A stretch of DNA of 60,000 nucleotides, from NCBI RefSeq assembly GCF_029227915.1, contig NC_079886.1, forward strand, positions 20,996,501-21,056,500, in the 5' to 3' direction. This DNA is from Hydractinia symbiolongicarpus. Lineage: Eukaryota; Cnidaria; Hydrozoa; Anthoathecata; Hydractiniidae. Shown piece by piece: positions 22,538 to 35,136 of this stretch. The position numbers were made by a program, and so were the translations under genes. How positions within the stretch are numbered: the first letter of the stretch is position 1; each line of letters opens with the position of its first letter. Under the pieces are notes generated by a model that ran no database searches, had not been told where the DNA came from, and worked only from the letters and a program-made list of their open reading frames with translations.

Positions 22538-25500
22538 ATGGAGGCTCGCCGTACAAATCCTAAAAGAAGTTGTGTTACTAGATCAATGACAGCCAGTTTA
22601 AACGAACGAAAGTTGGTTGAAATTCTTCAAAAGCCTAAACGAGAACGCTCCAAACGAGCACGAACATCATCAAGCTTTACTCGTAGAAAAACAAAGAAAC
22701 GTAGAAAAAGTTTATCTACTGTTAATGAAATAAAAATAGAATTGAGTGAACTTAGTGAAGAAGTATTGATGGCAATATTAGAACATGTTCCTGCTCCAGG
22801 ACTTGTAAATATGAGTAAAACTTGTTGGTTGTTTAATAGACTTTGTCATACAGATTCATTGTGGAAACATCGTTGCAAGGTATAGGTTTAAATATCTTTT
22901 GTCCAGTCAACAACAAATGTTGGATGGCTAACATAGCTAGCTTGCTATGGTTAGCTAGCTAAAAAAAATTATCATTTAAACTTAATAATAATAGTCATTT
23001 ATCCTTGTATCTCAAACAAGGTAGTACTTTTCTTAAAAAACTTCAAAGTAGTTTGTTTAGGCTAACAATTTTAAAAAAGTTTCCTGTCTTCAATGGTTAT
23101 AGTCTGTTGTGGTTTCCTTCGTGTCTTTGGGTATCACCAGTTATCAAAACAAATCCCCACTTAGAATAAGCACCCATGAAGGAAAATATTTTCAAAATGT
23201 AAACTTTTAAACTTCTTTTCCTGTATTAAAAAAAGCCGTTGATTTCAATATTTGCTTTTGAAGATGGTGTATTTTTGTTGTTTTGTTTATTTGTTTGTTT
23301 ATTTTTTATCAGTATTATTTTAAGTGATGGGAGGGTCATGATTCAATGTAAAATTTGTCTCTGTTTAGTTTACAGTGATGTTTTCCTTTGTATTTTTTGT
23401 CAACTAACTCGGATGGAGATTTTTAGGTAGGGAAAATTTTTAAAGGAGTTTAATTTTTTCAAAAAATTAAAGTCCTTTAAAGATAAAATTAAGCAGATTT
23501 TTAAAATCAAACGAAGAGGATCTGTACAATCTAAAAAATTCGTAAAACCAATTCAATAAGTCTCCAAGGTATATGATCTGATAAAAATATAAAATCACTG
23601 ATAAAATGGACTCTTTATTATGGCATTTACATTAAGAATAGGAGGCAACCTCTGACTAATTTTGCCTGTTGTGTGTTCAAAATATATCTTAAGACTTTCC
23701 TTTTTTATCTATTGCATTAAAAAAGTTTTTGATCTGAGCACATAATATTTATCTCACTCCTTTCTTACAAATGATTATAAAAAAAGAACTCTTCGGGAGA
23801 CTGTTGCCAACACATTAGAGTTAAAGAAGAATAAGCAGTATAAAGAAAAGAAAAAAAATCATATATATCAAATAAAAAAACATTGCATAAGAAGATAAGC
23901 CTTAAGTCATGGAAAACTTTACATAGTCTTTCTTTGTAAATAGTTTAAAATAAAATTTAAAGAAAGGTTTATGAATGTTTCTGTATAGCCCATTAGTAAG
24001 TTGATTCTTATTTTCTCAATTGCACAAAGGGATCAAGACATCTTACAACATAAGCCTTTAGTACTCTTTACTTACAAAATTATATTTTTTATCTTTTTTT
24101 TACAATTCCTCAAAAAGAATAAAATTGAAATTTTACAAGTAAATAGAGCAATTTTTCTTATTAAGAATAAGGATCAAAAGATGCAGATAAAAAGTTTGTT
24201 GGTATAGAAGTTGTTTTTCAATGAGTCATTTTTATTGTCTTTTTCTATCTATTGACCTTTTCAACAAGGGAATGATAAAGGAAAAACAAATTGTTGTATT
24301 GTTCTTAATTTTTTTGTTGATTACCATTTAGCTGTTGTTAAAGGAGTATTGATGTCAGTAGCTTGTTCTCCTTTCATTATACAATTGTAACCATTATTAT
24401 TGTTTTTCTTTTGTCCAGCGGGGTAATGAAGTTGATTACGATTATTTATTATAAATGGATAGGGGGGCTTAATCATGCTTAAATCATGTCATGTGTCAAT
24501 GCAAATTAGTTCAGTCACATTGTTTTATTTTACCAAAACAAATTAAATGGCTCATTACAATTAAATTAATCAGCTGAAAATACTATGCTCTCATTTAGTT
24601 GCTAGAATTACAATTTCCTTACAAGACACAAATATCAATTTGTTGTCTTTTTTCTAATTTGTAAGAATTTGAACCCAATTACTTTCAGATTATTAGTCAA
24701 CTAAATATTTTTATTTAATGTAACAAACTTTGTGCACATTCCCCTCTAAAAATAGAATACATTTTTTTTTTAGATTGATTTTAACCTACAAACAAAATGG
24801 GCGGAATTTTCCTATTTATATCTATACGAAATGTTTTTCAAAGCCAACACCTTACGTGATGACCAAAACTTTTTTAAACCAGTCAGCCAATTAAAAACGT
24901 CTGTTATTGTATGGTATTTAACGAATCCAATTCCTCCTTGCCATGTTGTTGGTCATCTTACTGCAAGTCAAGTGAAATCAATATGGGGCGTAACTGAAGA
25001 TGAACTGGAGGAAATGTACTTTGATGATGCAGGTTTGGAACTTTTATTTCTTTAAGAAAAAAATTTGACCTCCTTTCAATCTAAAAAAAATATCCTTGAG
25101 CATGCCCTTTTTGTTGCACAGCAGGAGCCTTTACCCACTTTAGCATAAGTGCATAATTAAACCCCATATGCTGTTTGTTTTTTTGAGACTCATTCTGTAT
25201 TTCAATAATTCATGCTGGTATCAGGTGCTTCAAATGGCAGAAAGGTTGATTTGTTTTCCCAAAGAAACAGTTCACATAATTTTGAAAATGTTGTTTATGC
25301 ATTGTTTTCTCAGTATTGCTCAACTTTATTTGACTTGTTGTCTTTTTTATATTTAAAAAGAAGCCACCATAGTTTGAGCATGCAATGCAGAAAAAGAGTT
25401 TTAACATATTTTCAGCAAGTGTGTAAGCTTTTCTACACAACAGGTTGCCTTGCCTCTTTTCCTCATTCTTTTGTAGTTTCTGTTTAACCCTGTATGGTCA

Positions 25501-27987
25501 TTGCACCAGTCAGTATCATACTGCAGGATGATTTTTCTTTACCTATCTTCATCCAAAATAGTTAGCCATTGTTTATGTGCAAATTTTCTCATGATCACTA
25601 TGTAATATGCTCAATTTTTTTTCAGCAAAAGAAAGAATTTTTTTTTGTTGTTTTACTATGAATAGAATTTATTGAAAATATAAGTTATTTTTGAAATACT
25701 GGCTAAATATTTATTTCAGTCACAACAATGAATTTTTTTTTTCTTCATTGTGATTCGCACACCTTTGTTTTGTTAAAAATTGGGAGCACATGGCCAACAC
25801 AATACACAGTTTATTTTGTAAAACAAAGAATTTCAATATATTTTCTAGGGGAACAATTTAATTCTTTTTTCTTTTCACAATTTGCATTTCAAATTTTGCT
25901 TGTGAATAAACCAACTGTTATTTCAGTATACACATTTTCAAAAGCTATCTAGCTACCAGGGTTCTAGTTCCAAATATCCTTTCACAATTTATGTAATTAT
26001 TCTTTAAAATAAAAGAAAACAGGAAGAATAGACTGCCAAAAAACTGCATTGAATTTGTTGTTCCATTTTTTATAAAAGCAAAATTTAGTAGTCTTACATT
26101 AGGTGTTAAAATTTAATAGTGAATTATCTTCTTCACAAAAAAACATTTTTTAACTCCACGTTTCTCTAAAATTTTAGAAGACAGACCTGAAATATTTCCA
26201 CTTTGTCACTACGAATGGGGTCGACTTTATCAAGTATTTTTAAAAAAGCATGGTGGAGTGATTCCAATGCAAAATTATGTTTTGAAAAGATGTTACCGAA
26301 ATCGACAAGCCCTTGAAGAACATTATAAATTATCGCTGCATGCCTCACGAAGGCAAAAGTGGTATCAATATTTAGAGGATCGTGATGTTGGTAATCGTGA
26401 AGCTCTGAAGGCATTAACTGAGCACATGCCGAAAGTGACATATATTTACATGTTACACCAGGTAGGTTTTGCACTGACCTTTTTACAAAAAAAATATTTA
26501 AAATCCACTTACTTAACTTGAGAATCAGTACTTCTTACATCATCCTAGCCATGGATAATTTTTTTTTTCTTTTAGAAGAGTCACACTAAGTTTAAAATTT
26601 TAAGTTTAGTTATTCAATCATGCCTCAATGATTGAACATCCACGCGAGGATGGACGTCCTTCGTTGCTTAGGTGTGGTTGGTCTAATTTCTTAAAATTTT
26701 TGTTGGAAAATAGCACTGCTTATTGCTTGAAGAGCACTTTCTTGATTTCAAAGGGAAGCCTTAATTAGATGTTTGTTTCGCATTAATATGTAAATATCTC
26801 CATTGTTTGACTTTAGATCACTGCAATGTACATTGATGGTAACTTAAAAGGTGGATTTCAAACAGTAAAAGCATATGCTGAATTTTGTGCTTTGTTTAAG
26901 TCCTGGATGGAAGAGAAGAGCATTAAATTATGGCCTCCACGTCTTGGTCAAATAATGGCACAAGATTACAGAGATGCTTTGGATTATGTAAACAAAAGTG
27001 TATGTTGATTTTGTCACAAATAGTTGTATTTGACACAGTCATAAGGATATGTTCTGTCTTGCACATGAATTATTGGTCATGGCTGATTGACTTTAATTAT
27101 ATTTTCATTCTTCTTTGTTATTTCAGTTGGCTTGTGAAGCTGAGGAGAGAGAACTGGATGTTGAAGCATTCATGAAAAAGGCGTGTCCTTTTATTGAAAA
27201 GTTACATGAGGTATGGCTGTGGCAAAATCAACACGGCACCGCTTACCGAAAAGAGCATCGCTCATCTATGATAGTAAGAAGATTTGATCGTTATAGGTAA
27301 GAAAATTTTTCCTTTTAATTTTTGGTACATGAAAAAAGCACAACATAACACATAAAACACAACATAATATTTGCATTGTAGAAAATACTTAGAAGCTGGT
27401 CGAGTAGAAGACTTCACAAAGTTACGAATGTATTTTGAAAGACGTGAAGTATTAAGTCATTGGTTAAAAGACAATTTATGGCTATTGTCAGTTTTGGGAG
27501 ATGCAGTACTTCGAAGTTTGCGTCCGCCCATGTTAACTCCTGAATATACCTTTCCTGTTCTTGGTACTGACCCTGTTGCTTGCCTTGTGCAAAGGTAATT
27601 GCTTTATTTCTGTGTCCAACTAAACGTATTTGTTTAACTTTAAAGCTGCAGCGAATTATTTCCATGTGATTATGTTTCCGATGAATGATGTTGTTGTTTT
27701 TTAGGTTTGTCGAGACTGGTCTTTTTTCAGACTTTAACAAAGTTCGAATGAAGCTGTCCGAATTAGCTTCATTACAAATACATGCTCTCTTTAAAAAATC
27801 TCAAAATCTTGAAAGAAGAGTTATGAAAGACACTTTCTTACATACAGATAGATACCTCTTAAATGACGTCAGACGTCAGCACAGACTACAGCCAGCCATA
27901 ATGGCGGCGTCGTTGCATCCACAGCAACAAATGTTCTATCCTCCACACAACGCATATTACCAATGTGCTCCACATCAGTTTAGGTAA
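22538..27987 (+). CDS. F-box domain protein, family not recognised
   Basis: Probable substrate-recognition subunit of an SCF ubiquitin ligase. Seven phase-consistent exons: 22538-22879, 24774-25032, 26178-26461, 26817-26999, 27127-27296, 27382-27594 and 27705-27987, giving 577 residues. Residues 1-60 are very basic and include a likely nuclear localisation signal (KPKRERSKRAR and RRKTKKRRK). Residues about 69-114 form an F-box (IELSELSEEVLMAILEHV, then the typical LxxMSKTCWLFNRLCHTDSLW pattern, split here for length). The rest is rich in Trp, Tyr and Arg and predicted helical, with no WD40, leucine-rich, ApaG or cyclin repeat that I can see. I cannot assign a numbered FBXO family. The stop is TAA in CAG TTT AGG TAA at 27985-27987, and AG|GTAACA there also looks like a splice donor, so a further 3' exon is possible. 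The start is the first ATG with a good frame and A/T-rich leader. Confidence 0.85.
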
Positions 27988-29950
27988 CAGGCTTAACTAG
28001 TTAGAGTTTAGAATTTATTTTCCATGTTTTTTTATGTTTTTTTGTCACAAAATCTATGCCCTTCTACAAGAAAACTTTTATCTTTTTTTAAGACTTGACC
28101 GAATCGGATATAAACTCTTTGCTCATACCCAATCTTTTTTATATAAAAATCGTTCGGACATAAGATAGTAACATATTTATAAAAGCCCTGGAACATAATG
28201 AAATATTTCAAAACTAATGTTTTAAGAAATACTATTTCACAACCGCTTCAGTTTAGAACTATATTATTGTATTCCAGGCCTTTAGGAAAAAGTTTTAAAA
28301 TATAATATATTGTAAGTAGAAGGTAATTTATTTTAAGCTATATTTTATGTTGTTGATCAACCAAAATTGCTTTTTGAGATTACTTCATCGATCTCAGATA
28401 TATTTGCATGTATATAATTTGTTTTGCAGAATTGAACTGGTAACTTTTAAATGCAGTAGAAGGAACGTTTGAAATGGAATTGTAACTGCTATTCTGATCT
28501 TTTGAATTTACAAATAATTTAAGCACCTGGAATCTTTTTCATGTTTTTTTTTGTTTTTTATGTTCGATACCTAACAATTGCGAGATATTCTTCTGAATTT
28601 TTTATTTTTTGTTTTGGGTAGACATAAAAAAAACGTTCCTTCCTATTCTTATTTAATTTGTCCACACCTTTCTGTTAAAAAAAACGCTGTGGAAATTAAA
28701 CTGCATTGTTTGTACGTTAAAAGTGATTCAATTATAATCGTAATTTTACTACGCTGACAGTATTTCAACAGAACGGGTTTTTCTAATCGCCCATTATGAA
28801 GTTGTTTTGACAAATGTGTTTGTTTCCGAACATCGTCATGTTTTGAAAAGAACTTACGACTATTCATAACTAGTTTCAATAGCTTAATACCACTGCAATT
28901 TTCGCGTTTAATTTCTTTTGCGTCACGCTTGTGATGAAAAGATAACATCGTTTAATTAAGTGTGTTATTTGGTGATTAATGATTTTCTCGTTTACTTTTT
29001 TAAACTTTTGAGCTGTTGGTTATACACAGTATCAACGTTTTTGTTGCTTTGTATGTATGTACATATTGCTCTCCACTGTTGTGTTTCTTAAGGTGCTTTT
29101 AATGGAATCAACCCATTTGAGATGTGTATAAAAAATTATACCCTAGAAGTTAAATGTGTTTTGTTGTCTTCCTTTGTCTCTACCTGTGAAATGAAGTGAG
29201 TTATTAACAGTCATAAACCGTGTTAGCAACCAAAATAAAGCCTGCACATTGTGTTTAAGCATTATTACTGTCAAGTGTGTTTGTGTTTTTTTTTCAACGC
29301 TTGTATAAATTCTTTCGCATGTAAAATATATTTTATTGAAACATCTTGGGTTTAAATAGTCTGTGTTTTATCCCTTAAAAAATTATCTGGACCGCCATTT
29401 TGACCGTTTTCTAGATTAACGGTTATTATGGACAGGATTAGGTGTCTCCTTGATCAGTAAAATCTAAATTTGTAAAATTGAGAACATCAAGAAAAAATAG
29501 TCACAATTTGATAAATGGTTCATTGTCTGTGAGCCAAAGTATACAAAGTTTCTACTTCAAAAAAACCGGAGGTTTTAAAATCAGAAATGACACAAAATCA
29601 TGCAAAATCATGAAGTTACACGAGAAATATAGTCTAGGAAAGTCTTGGAAAATGAGAAACGAGTCTCAGAGAGGTCTGGGGACGAGAATGAAACAAGTCA
29701 TTTCTCAGTCTACTGAAAATTCTTTTTGTTCTGGATAAATAGATAGGAGGTTCGAAGGGTATGGTGTATTTTGCGATTCACTAAGAGTGAGTTTACTAAG
29801 ACTAAATGGAAGTGAAGAGGACTGCATTATTTTAAACATCGGCAGTTTTGATCAAACTACGCTAAACAATACAGGATTAGATTATGCTTGGTGTGATCGT
29901 AAGACTGCTGCACGTAAGAATTGTGAACAAGTTTAATCACAACATTGAAA
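27988..29950. other. 3' UTR and downstream of the F-box gene
   Basis: AT-rich DNA without a recognisable coding exon. The first strong poly(A) signal candidate is at 29234-29239. The frames at 28649-28948 (-) and 29478-29738 (+) have no domain and no credible splice context. Confidence 0.45.
29234..29239 (+). promoter_or_regulatory. Candidate poly(A) signal AATAAA for the F-box gene
   Basis: An AATAAA hexamer with a GT/T-rich stretch (gtgtgtttgtgttttttt) about 40-55 bases downstream, the usual layout. It would give a 3' UTR of about 1.25 kb if no later coding exon exists. Confidence 0.35.
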
Positions 29951-29956
29951 TCTTCA

Positions 29957-30055
29957 CTCTCCATCATGGTCTCAACCTCCTTTGTGATCTCAATCTCCAT
30001 CATGATTTTAAACTCCACCATAGTTTCAATCTCCACCATAGTCTGCATCCCCATT
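29957..30055. repeat. 18-bp minisatellite, 5.5 units
   Basis: Five diverged 18-bp units built on atctccatcatggtctca, with a partial sixth. A similar single unit (aatctccaccatggttta) recurs at about 30150. The repeat explains the minus-strand Met/Glu/Ile-rich frame at 29857-30054. Confidence 0.8.
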
Positions 30056-30624
30056 AGTTAATTTGATTATAAATATATTTTTAAACTTATTTATGTTTGC
30101 ATGTGTAGATAGGTTATATAATATATATATTAGATTTTTTATTCTATTTGAATCTCCACCATGGTTTAAATCTTGATCGTGTTCTATTTAATGACGTGAA
30201 TTTAATTGGTCAGATTGTTTGCGTTCATAACACGTCAATATCATAAAGCAGAATTTTGAACATTTTATCAATAAAACAGCTCATAATAAAAAACAACAAA
30301 AATCGTCCGAAATTATTTTGTAGAAAATTGTCTCTTTTAAATTTTTGTAACAGATTTTTATAAAAAAACAAAAAAAATATCTTTTTAGTTAACAAAATAT
30401 TTATTTATTTATTATTTTCGTGCGGAAGCCTGAAATTGAGACGAAAGTAAGTAAGCTCTAGACGACAAATTTTGTCACGGTCTTATATAAATATAATTTT
30501 TGCTCGTTTTAATTTCTTCCATTCTAGCTTTTTCATCTCTTCCTGCAATTCGTTTTTTCAAAATTTCTAGCGGCCACTGTCTCTCGTTGGGTCTGTTTCG
30601 ATCAAACCTAGTTCGTCATTATAG

Positions 30625-30719
30625 CACCCTCGTCCCCAGGGTTTTTTGCCTTTTTGATATGAGAGATGACGTCGTCTTCTTTCATATTGAAAAGACAAAA
30701 AACCCTGCGGACGAGGGTG
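30625..30719. mobile_element. Hairpin MITE (95-bp palindrome)
   Basis: The left arm caccctcgtccccagggttt pairs with the right arm ending aaaccctgcggacgagggtg; pairing continues inward for about 35 bases per arm with few mismatches, leaving a loop around 30665-30680. It lies directly after the Pao C-terminal motif in the BEL/Pao remnant, consistent with a secondary insertion. Confidence 0.75.
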
Positions 30720-33039
30720 GTTATTATAGATATTTCGGTTTTCATATTGCCATTTCAATTGTATCGTTAGTGCTGGCAAGTATTTCTTTCTCCAACGGAT
30801 CCAAAATGGTTTATGAGTACTTGAATATGCTTCCATCGTCTTTTTGTAGGAAAAGCATTTCCGTATTAAGAGAGTGAAGAGTTGTGTACGTGTGGGCGGA
30901 TGTTGACGATATTTTACGCCCCCGCCAACAAAGTTATCAGCTGGAAATTTCCATTCAATTCCAAATTTTGTTGACTTAGTTTTTTCCAGCTCTTGTTTGA
31001 GTCCGTTAGAGGCACCTTTGAAATTTTGTGCGCAATTGGAAGTAATCAATTTCGATTTCTGTCTCCTACTGATGAATTTTCTATAATGTATTTAGAACCA
31101 ATCTCGTTTCCAAGGCATTTTGTCATTTTGCTGAATTTTTTGGCCGCTCTGTAATAATGGCTCAGGGCCACAGGACTGACGAGGTTGGTGTAGAACATTA
31201 TTCGATTCCAACCTATCTACCAGTTCGAAATTTGCGCAACGAATTATCAAGGATGTTAATAGTGATACCCAACGTTGAGTCTCTTCATTCCCTGCTAAGT
31301 GGTCCTATAAAAATACTACTCTGGCATTTTTAAAGGAAGGCTCCTTCAAGTTGACTTTATGTTTTAAAAGGTCTGTCATCACTGGGATTTAACCTTTGAT
31401 GTGAACTACTGAGAGTATATGCATTTTTTGATCACTGCCGCTATTCATAATCCACAGTGCTGTGGCACTTTAGACGATACTTGTTGTGTTCATGTATGCC
31501 GCTCTTGACGTGGTGGTTTATCATAACCGGCTGTGCGATATGATGGTTTTAGTAGAAGAATCTAACGCTTGACGTCAAATGCGTGTTCTTCAGTCTCCCT
31601 CCTATTCTGATAATTCCACTGTAATAAAGAAATGGTTTAAATGGACACTTCTCTCCGAGACGGCAGATCTATTTCTGATTGTTGAATCTCTTGTTTAAAC
31701 GGTATTTGGGCGTCACGTAATACGATAATTTTTTCATTCGTAATCTCTTCCTGTGATAAAAACGGCATTATTAATTTCACCTTTCTAAGGCAGATTTTAT
31801 TATTCTTTATTCAACCTATTATTCTGAACTTTTAATCAAATGAAGAATAATTTCAGTAACTGGCGATCATTTCTCTGCTGTCAACAGCAGCAGCTAGTTA
31901 ACTACTCTATCATTAGGTGAATACTAATGGTGGTTTTCTATGGATGGGCAAACCTTTTTGTCGCCCTACACAAAATTGAGTCAAACTTCTAGGACTTTGC
32001 GTCTGCAAATTCTAACTCTCAAGAAATCTTTATCTAACTCATTCACTTTTCTAAAATTTCTTTATGTCAGCAGAAATTGTATTTAGGTGAAGATGAGACC
32101 TCATTAGAACTCTCGTGGTGATGTTTCGTGATGAGTATCATTTAGACTGCAATCATTGTGTAATGACGCAGCATCGATTACCACTCTAATTTTGCAAGGC
32201 TTGTTTTGGGTTAAAAATCTGATGATGAGGTAGATAGCAGGTCTTATTGATAGTACGACATATCCGAAGTCATCTTTCTTGCGTATTTTTTTAAAAAAAT
32301 TATATAAATTTGGATCTTTCCTTAGCCTTTAATGTAGGTGCGTAAAACATTTCTCTACGTTTCACGATCGTGTGGAACGATGGTGTTCTCCTACCAAAGC
32401 ATATGTGCCTCCTACTTTCCGCACTCAAATCTGGCCTGTAAACAAATATTACAGACCAGACTTTTGCACTGCACCATAAAGACTTCCCTTTGTTTCTAGT
32501 TGTAATTCATTTACGAAAGGATTGCCAATGTATCCCTGAGGTCCGAAAAGAGTGTAACCAAATACGGTTTTTAGGGCTCATAACTTTGATCCGCTTTCAG
32601 TTCTCGCATAAGGCGGTATGTGCACAGATGAAACAATTGCACCAATCAAGATACCAATCTGACAGCTTTGTATGTTGTAAAGTTTAATTTTATTGATGTG
32701 CTCGAAACGAAAAATGTTCTCTGTATATATTTGTGCAATACGTTAAATCGTCTAGCGTAGATTTCACATTCAGTACCAAGAGAGATACATTGACTGCCAG
32801 AATCAAGAACAGCATACGTTGATGTCCAAGTTGAGTCAGAACTTATCAACTAGACAGGTACTACAACAAGAAAACGTTTTCTTTCACTCATCAGAGATCT
32901 GGGTTTTCTCTTGAAAGTTGACTAATCTTCTTTTTTTGGAGGTCAATTGGAAGATGCGGATTCAAAGCACATCTTATTCGGTCCGAAGTTTTTCGAACAT
33001 ATATGACCATTAACTTTTCATAGGCTTGTTAAAATTGTA

Positions 33040-33460
33040 TCAAACTTGGCACATTTATAGTACGTCACAAAAGGAACAAAAAGGGGGCAATAAATTTTTA
33101 GTTGCGTCAGCACATTTTCTGCAACGTCATTAAAAGCTTGAAATTTGTTCAAAAAGTCACCATCTGCTTAAAATTCAATTACTTTAGTTCTAGAGCGAAT
33201 TTCTACATTAAGTTTGAAGTTTCTGAAAGCTATATAAAAGTTATTTAACATATTTTTCCAGTTTTTACATAGATCGCACGAAAAGTTGCCAAAAATTGCC
33301 CGAAAATCCGTTTTTTCCCAATTTTCGGGTAAATTCCGAAAAAATCGGGAAATCGGATTAATCACGTGTCCAAAACATGGAAAATGATTCTTATTGATGA
33401 GAAAAAGTTGTGTTGTAAGTTTCAAGTTCTGAGGATAATTCTAACAAGAGTTATTAGTCA
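33040..33460 (+). repeat. Dispersed repeat, copy 1
   Basis: This stretch is alignable by eye with 49700-50020 in the same orientation. Shared blocks include atctgcttaaaat, acttyagttcta and tgttgtaagtttcaagttct, followed by a near-identical gataattctaac block. It has no coding capacity. It lies within the span of the BEL/Pao remnant. Confidence 0.65.
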
Positions 33461-34160
33461 TCTCCTTTGTGATGGAGAGTTCCAGTCCATCGATTATCGT
33501 TTTTATATTCTTCATCTATTCTTCTACTGCTCCTCTCGTTCTTCACTCTCGGTCTGAAATGTTGTATCAGATTCTACCAGGGAAGTCGTCAGAAAGGTAT
33601 GGTTTTTTTCATGCGGTGATTTTTTCTTGCAGCCAACACTCCAAGTGGGTAAGATTTGGTACTTGGCTTCTACGGATTTTGAGACAATGATCTGCCAACT
33701 TTGGATGAAAGTATTGATGTAGACGCTTACAAGCTTGGCGGAAAACATCGATGCTGGATAGATAGGTCGGATACATTATTCAGCTTTTACAACGTTGTTA
33801 AACATTCTGTGATGGTACAATACAAATCTGCTAAACCAATACAATCTAAGGTTACAATGGGTTTTTCTATTTGTCCCTTTGACTGGACACCACATACAAT
33901 TCGTGATTGTTGCCGAAACATAAATTCCTAAATTGCGCGTGGTACTTCACCTTTTACACGTTGATGAAGGTGAACACATCTCATCGCATCGAGTGATGCG
34001 AAGGAGATTGGCCAAACCAAGGTATTTTCACCCTTTTTGGACAGATCATGACGACAGCAAACCTTTTATTTTTGTTTCAGATAATAATGCTGGTATCAAT
34101 TCATGACTCCACCTTGTTATTCTTTATGGTCGTTTTCACTTGTTGTGTAGTGTGGGGTGG

Positions 34161-34391
34161 AGTAGGGTGTAGGGTCTACTTTTCTTTGTTATTTTGGTAC
34201 AGCTTCAGGTGTAGGTCTAATAGTTGTGTCATGACAGGAGTAGGGTGTAGGGTCTACTTTTCTTTGTTATTTTGGTACAGCTTCAGGTGTAGGTCTAATA
34301 GTTGTGTCATGACAGGAGTAGGGTGTAGGGTCTACTTTTCTTTGTTATTTTGGTACAGCTTCAGGTGTAGGTCTAGTTGTGTCATGACAGG
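34161..34391. repeat. 78-bp tandem repeat, three copies
   Basis: Copies start at 34161, 34239 and 34317 (period exactly 78). The first two are practically identical and the third lacks three bases near ggtctaatag. The period is a multiple of three, which makes a repetitive 167-codon frame (34048-34551), but that frame has no recognisable protein. Confidence 0.95.
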
Positions 34392-35136
34392 AAAAGTTGT
34401 GTCCCAAATAGTTGTTCTGCGTTTCTGTCTAATTCCATATCAAGTACGGTGTAGGATTGGATGTTGTTATAGATCGTGGATAGATGTAGCTGATAGGAGG
34501 GAGAATTCAGAAGTAAGTGTTTTATTCCACGGACTTTTCAAACTCAATTGATTTACAATTGTCGATATGTCAACCATCCATTCTTTAGTGTCTTCCCCAA
34601 GATCTTCTAATGCTTGGTTTATCCTCTTCGCCTCTCTTTGAACCATCCAAAGGCTTTGAACCCCTTCAAGTTGTTGGATTCTCTCCATGATGAAGCCCTT
34701 CTTTTCAACGCATTGTCTTTCTAGAGCATTCAATTCTCATTCAGAACGATCTCATTACAATAGGGTCAGCACAGCAACTTGGCAAACAGTGTTAAGTTGA
34801 TGTAGGAATTAGTGATGTGTGTAGAACAATAAGTCTATAGCAGATCCACATCCCTACAAGATTTTTAATGACAGATGATACACGTTTGTTTATCTCTTCT
34901 TGTAACGCCCTTTTCAGCTTCTCGTTGTCAAAATTTGTAACCTTTATGTTGGATAGTTGCGCAGTGAAGTTCTTATTTGTGTTTATTTTAACAATTACAA
35001 ATTGTGATTCGTCTTACTGACGCAACTCGCAAGTAAGTAATACGGTTATACAAAAAAATGAATTCCTTATTGGAGCTGAAAAATCGTTTCTAAATAATGA
35101 TATACACTAAATACAATTAACTTAATGAATCCTTGC

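Larger units (their letters stand above)
30560..34740 (-). mobile_element. Decayed BEL/Pao LTR retrotransposon
   Basis: Pieces occur on the minus strand in the order expected of a BEL/Pao polyprotein. At about 34733-34540 there is a charged coiled-coil segment (gag-like, weak). At 32845-32650 there is an aspartic-protease-like piece with TYAVLDSGSQC. At about 32240-32110 there is an RT piece reading CKIRVVIDAASLHNDCSLND. At about 31640-31590 there is an integrase N-terminal piece (GIIRIGGRLKNTHL). At 31049-30800 there is an integrase core piece (AQNFKGASNGLKQEL, FGIEWKFPA) followed by FWIRWRKKYLPAL, the Pao-type C-terminal motif. Frameshifts and stops separate all pieces. No pair of LTRs was identified. 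A hairpin MITE and a 78-bp tandem repeat interrupt it. Confidence 0.75.

Noticed and set aside
29857-30054. Small Met/Glu/Ile-rich minus-strand protein
   Set aside because: Explained by the 18-bp minisatellite.
30567-31049. Minus-strand frame of 160 codons as an independent gene
   Set aside because: It is a chance fusion of a BEL/Pao integrase remnant with the hairpin MITE.
34048-34551. Open frame of 167 codons with an internal repeat
   Set aside because: It is made open by the 78-bp tandem repeat (period divisible by three); no domain, splice context or conservation is visible.
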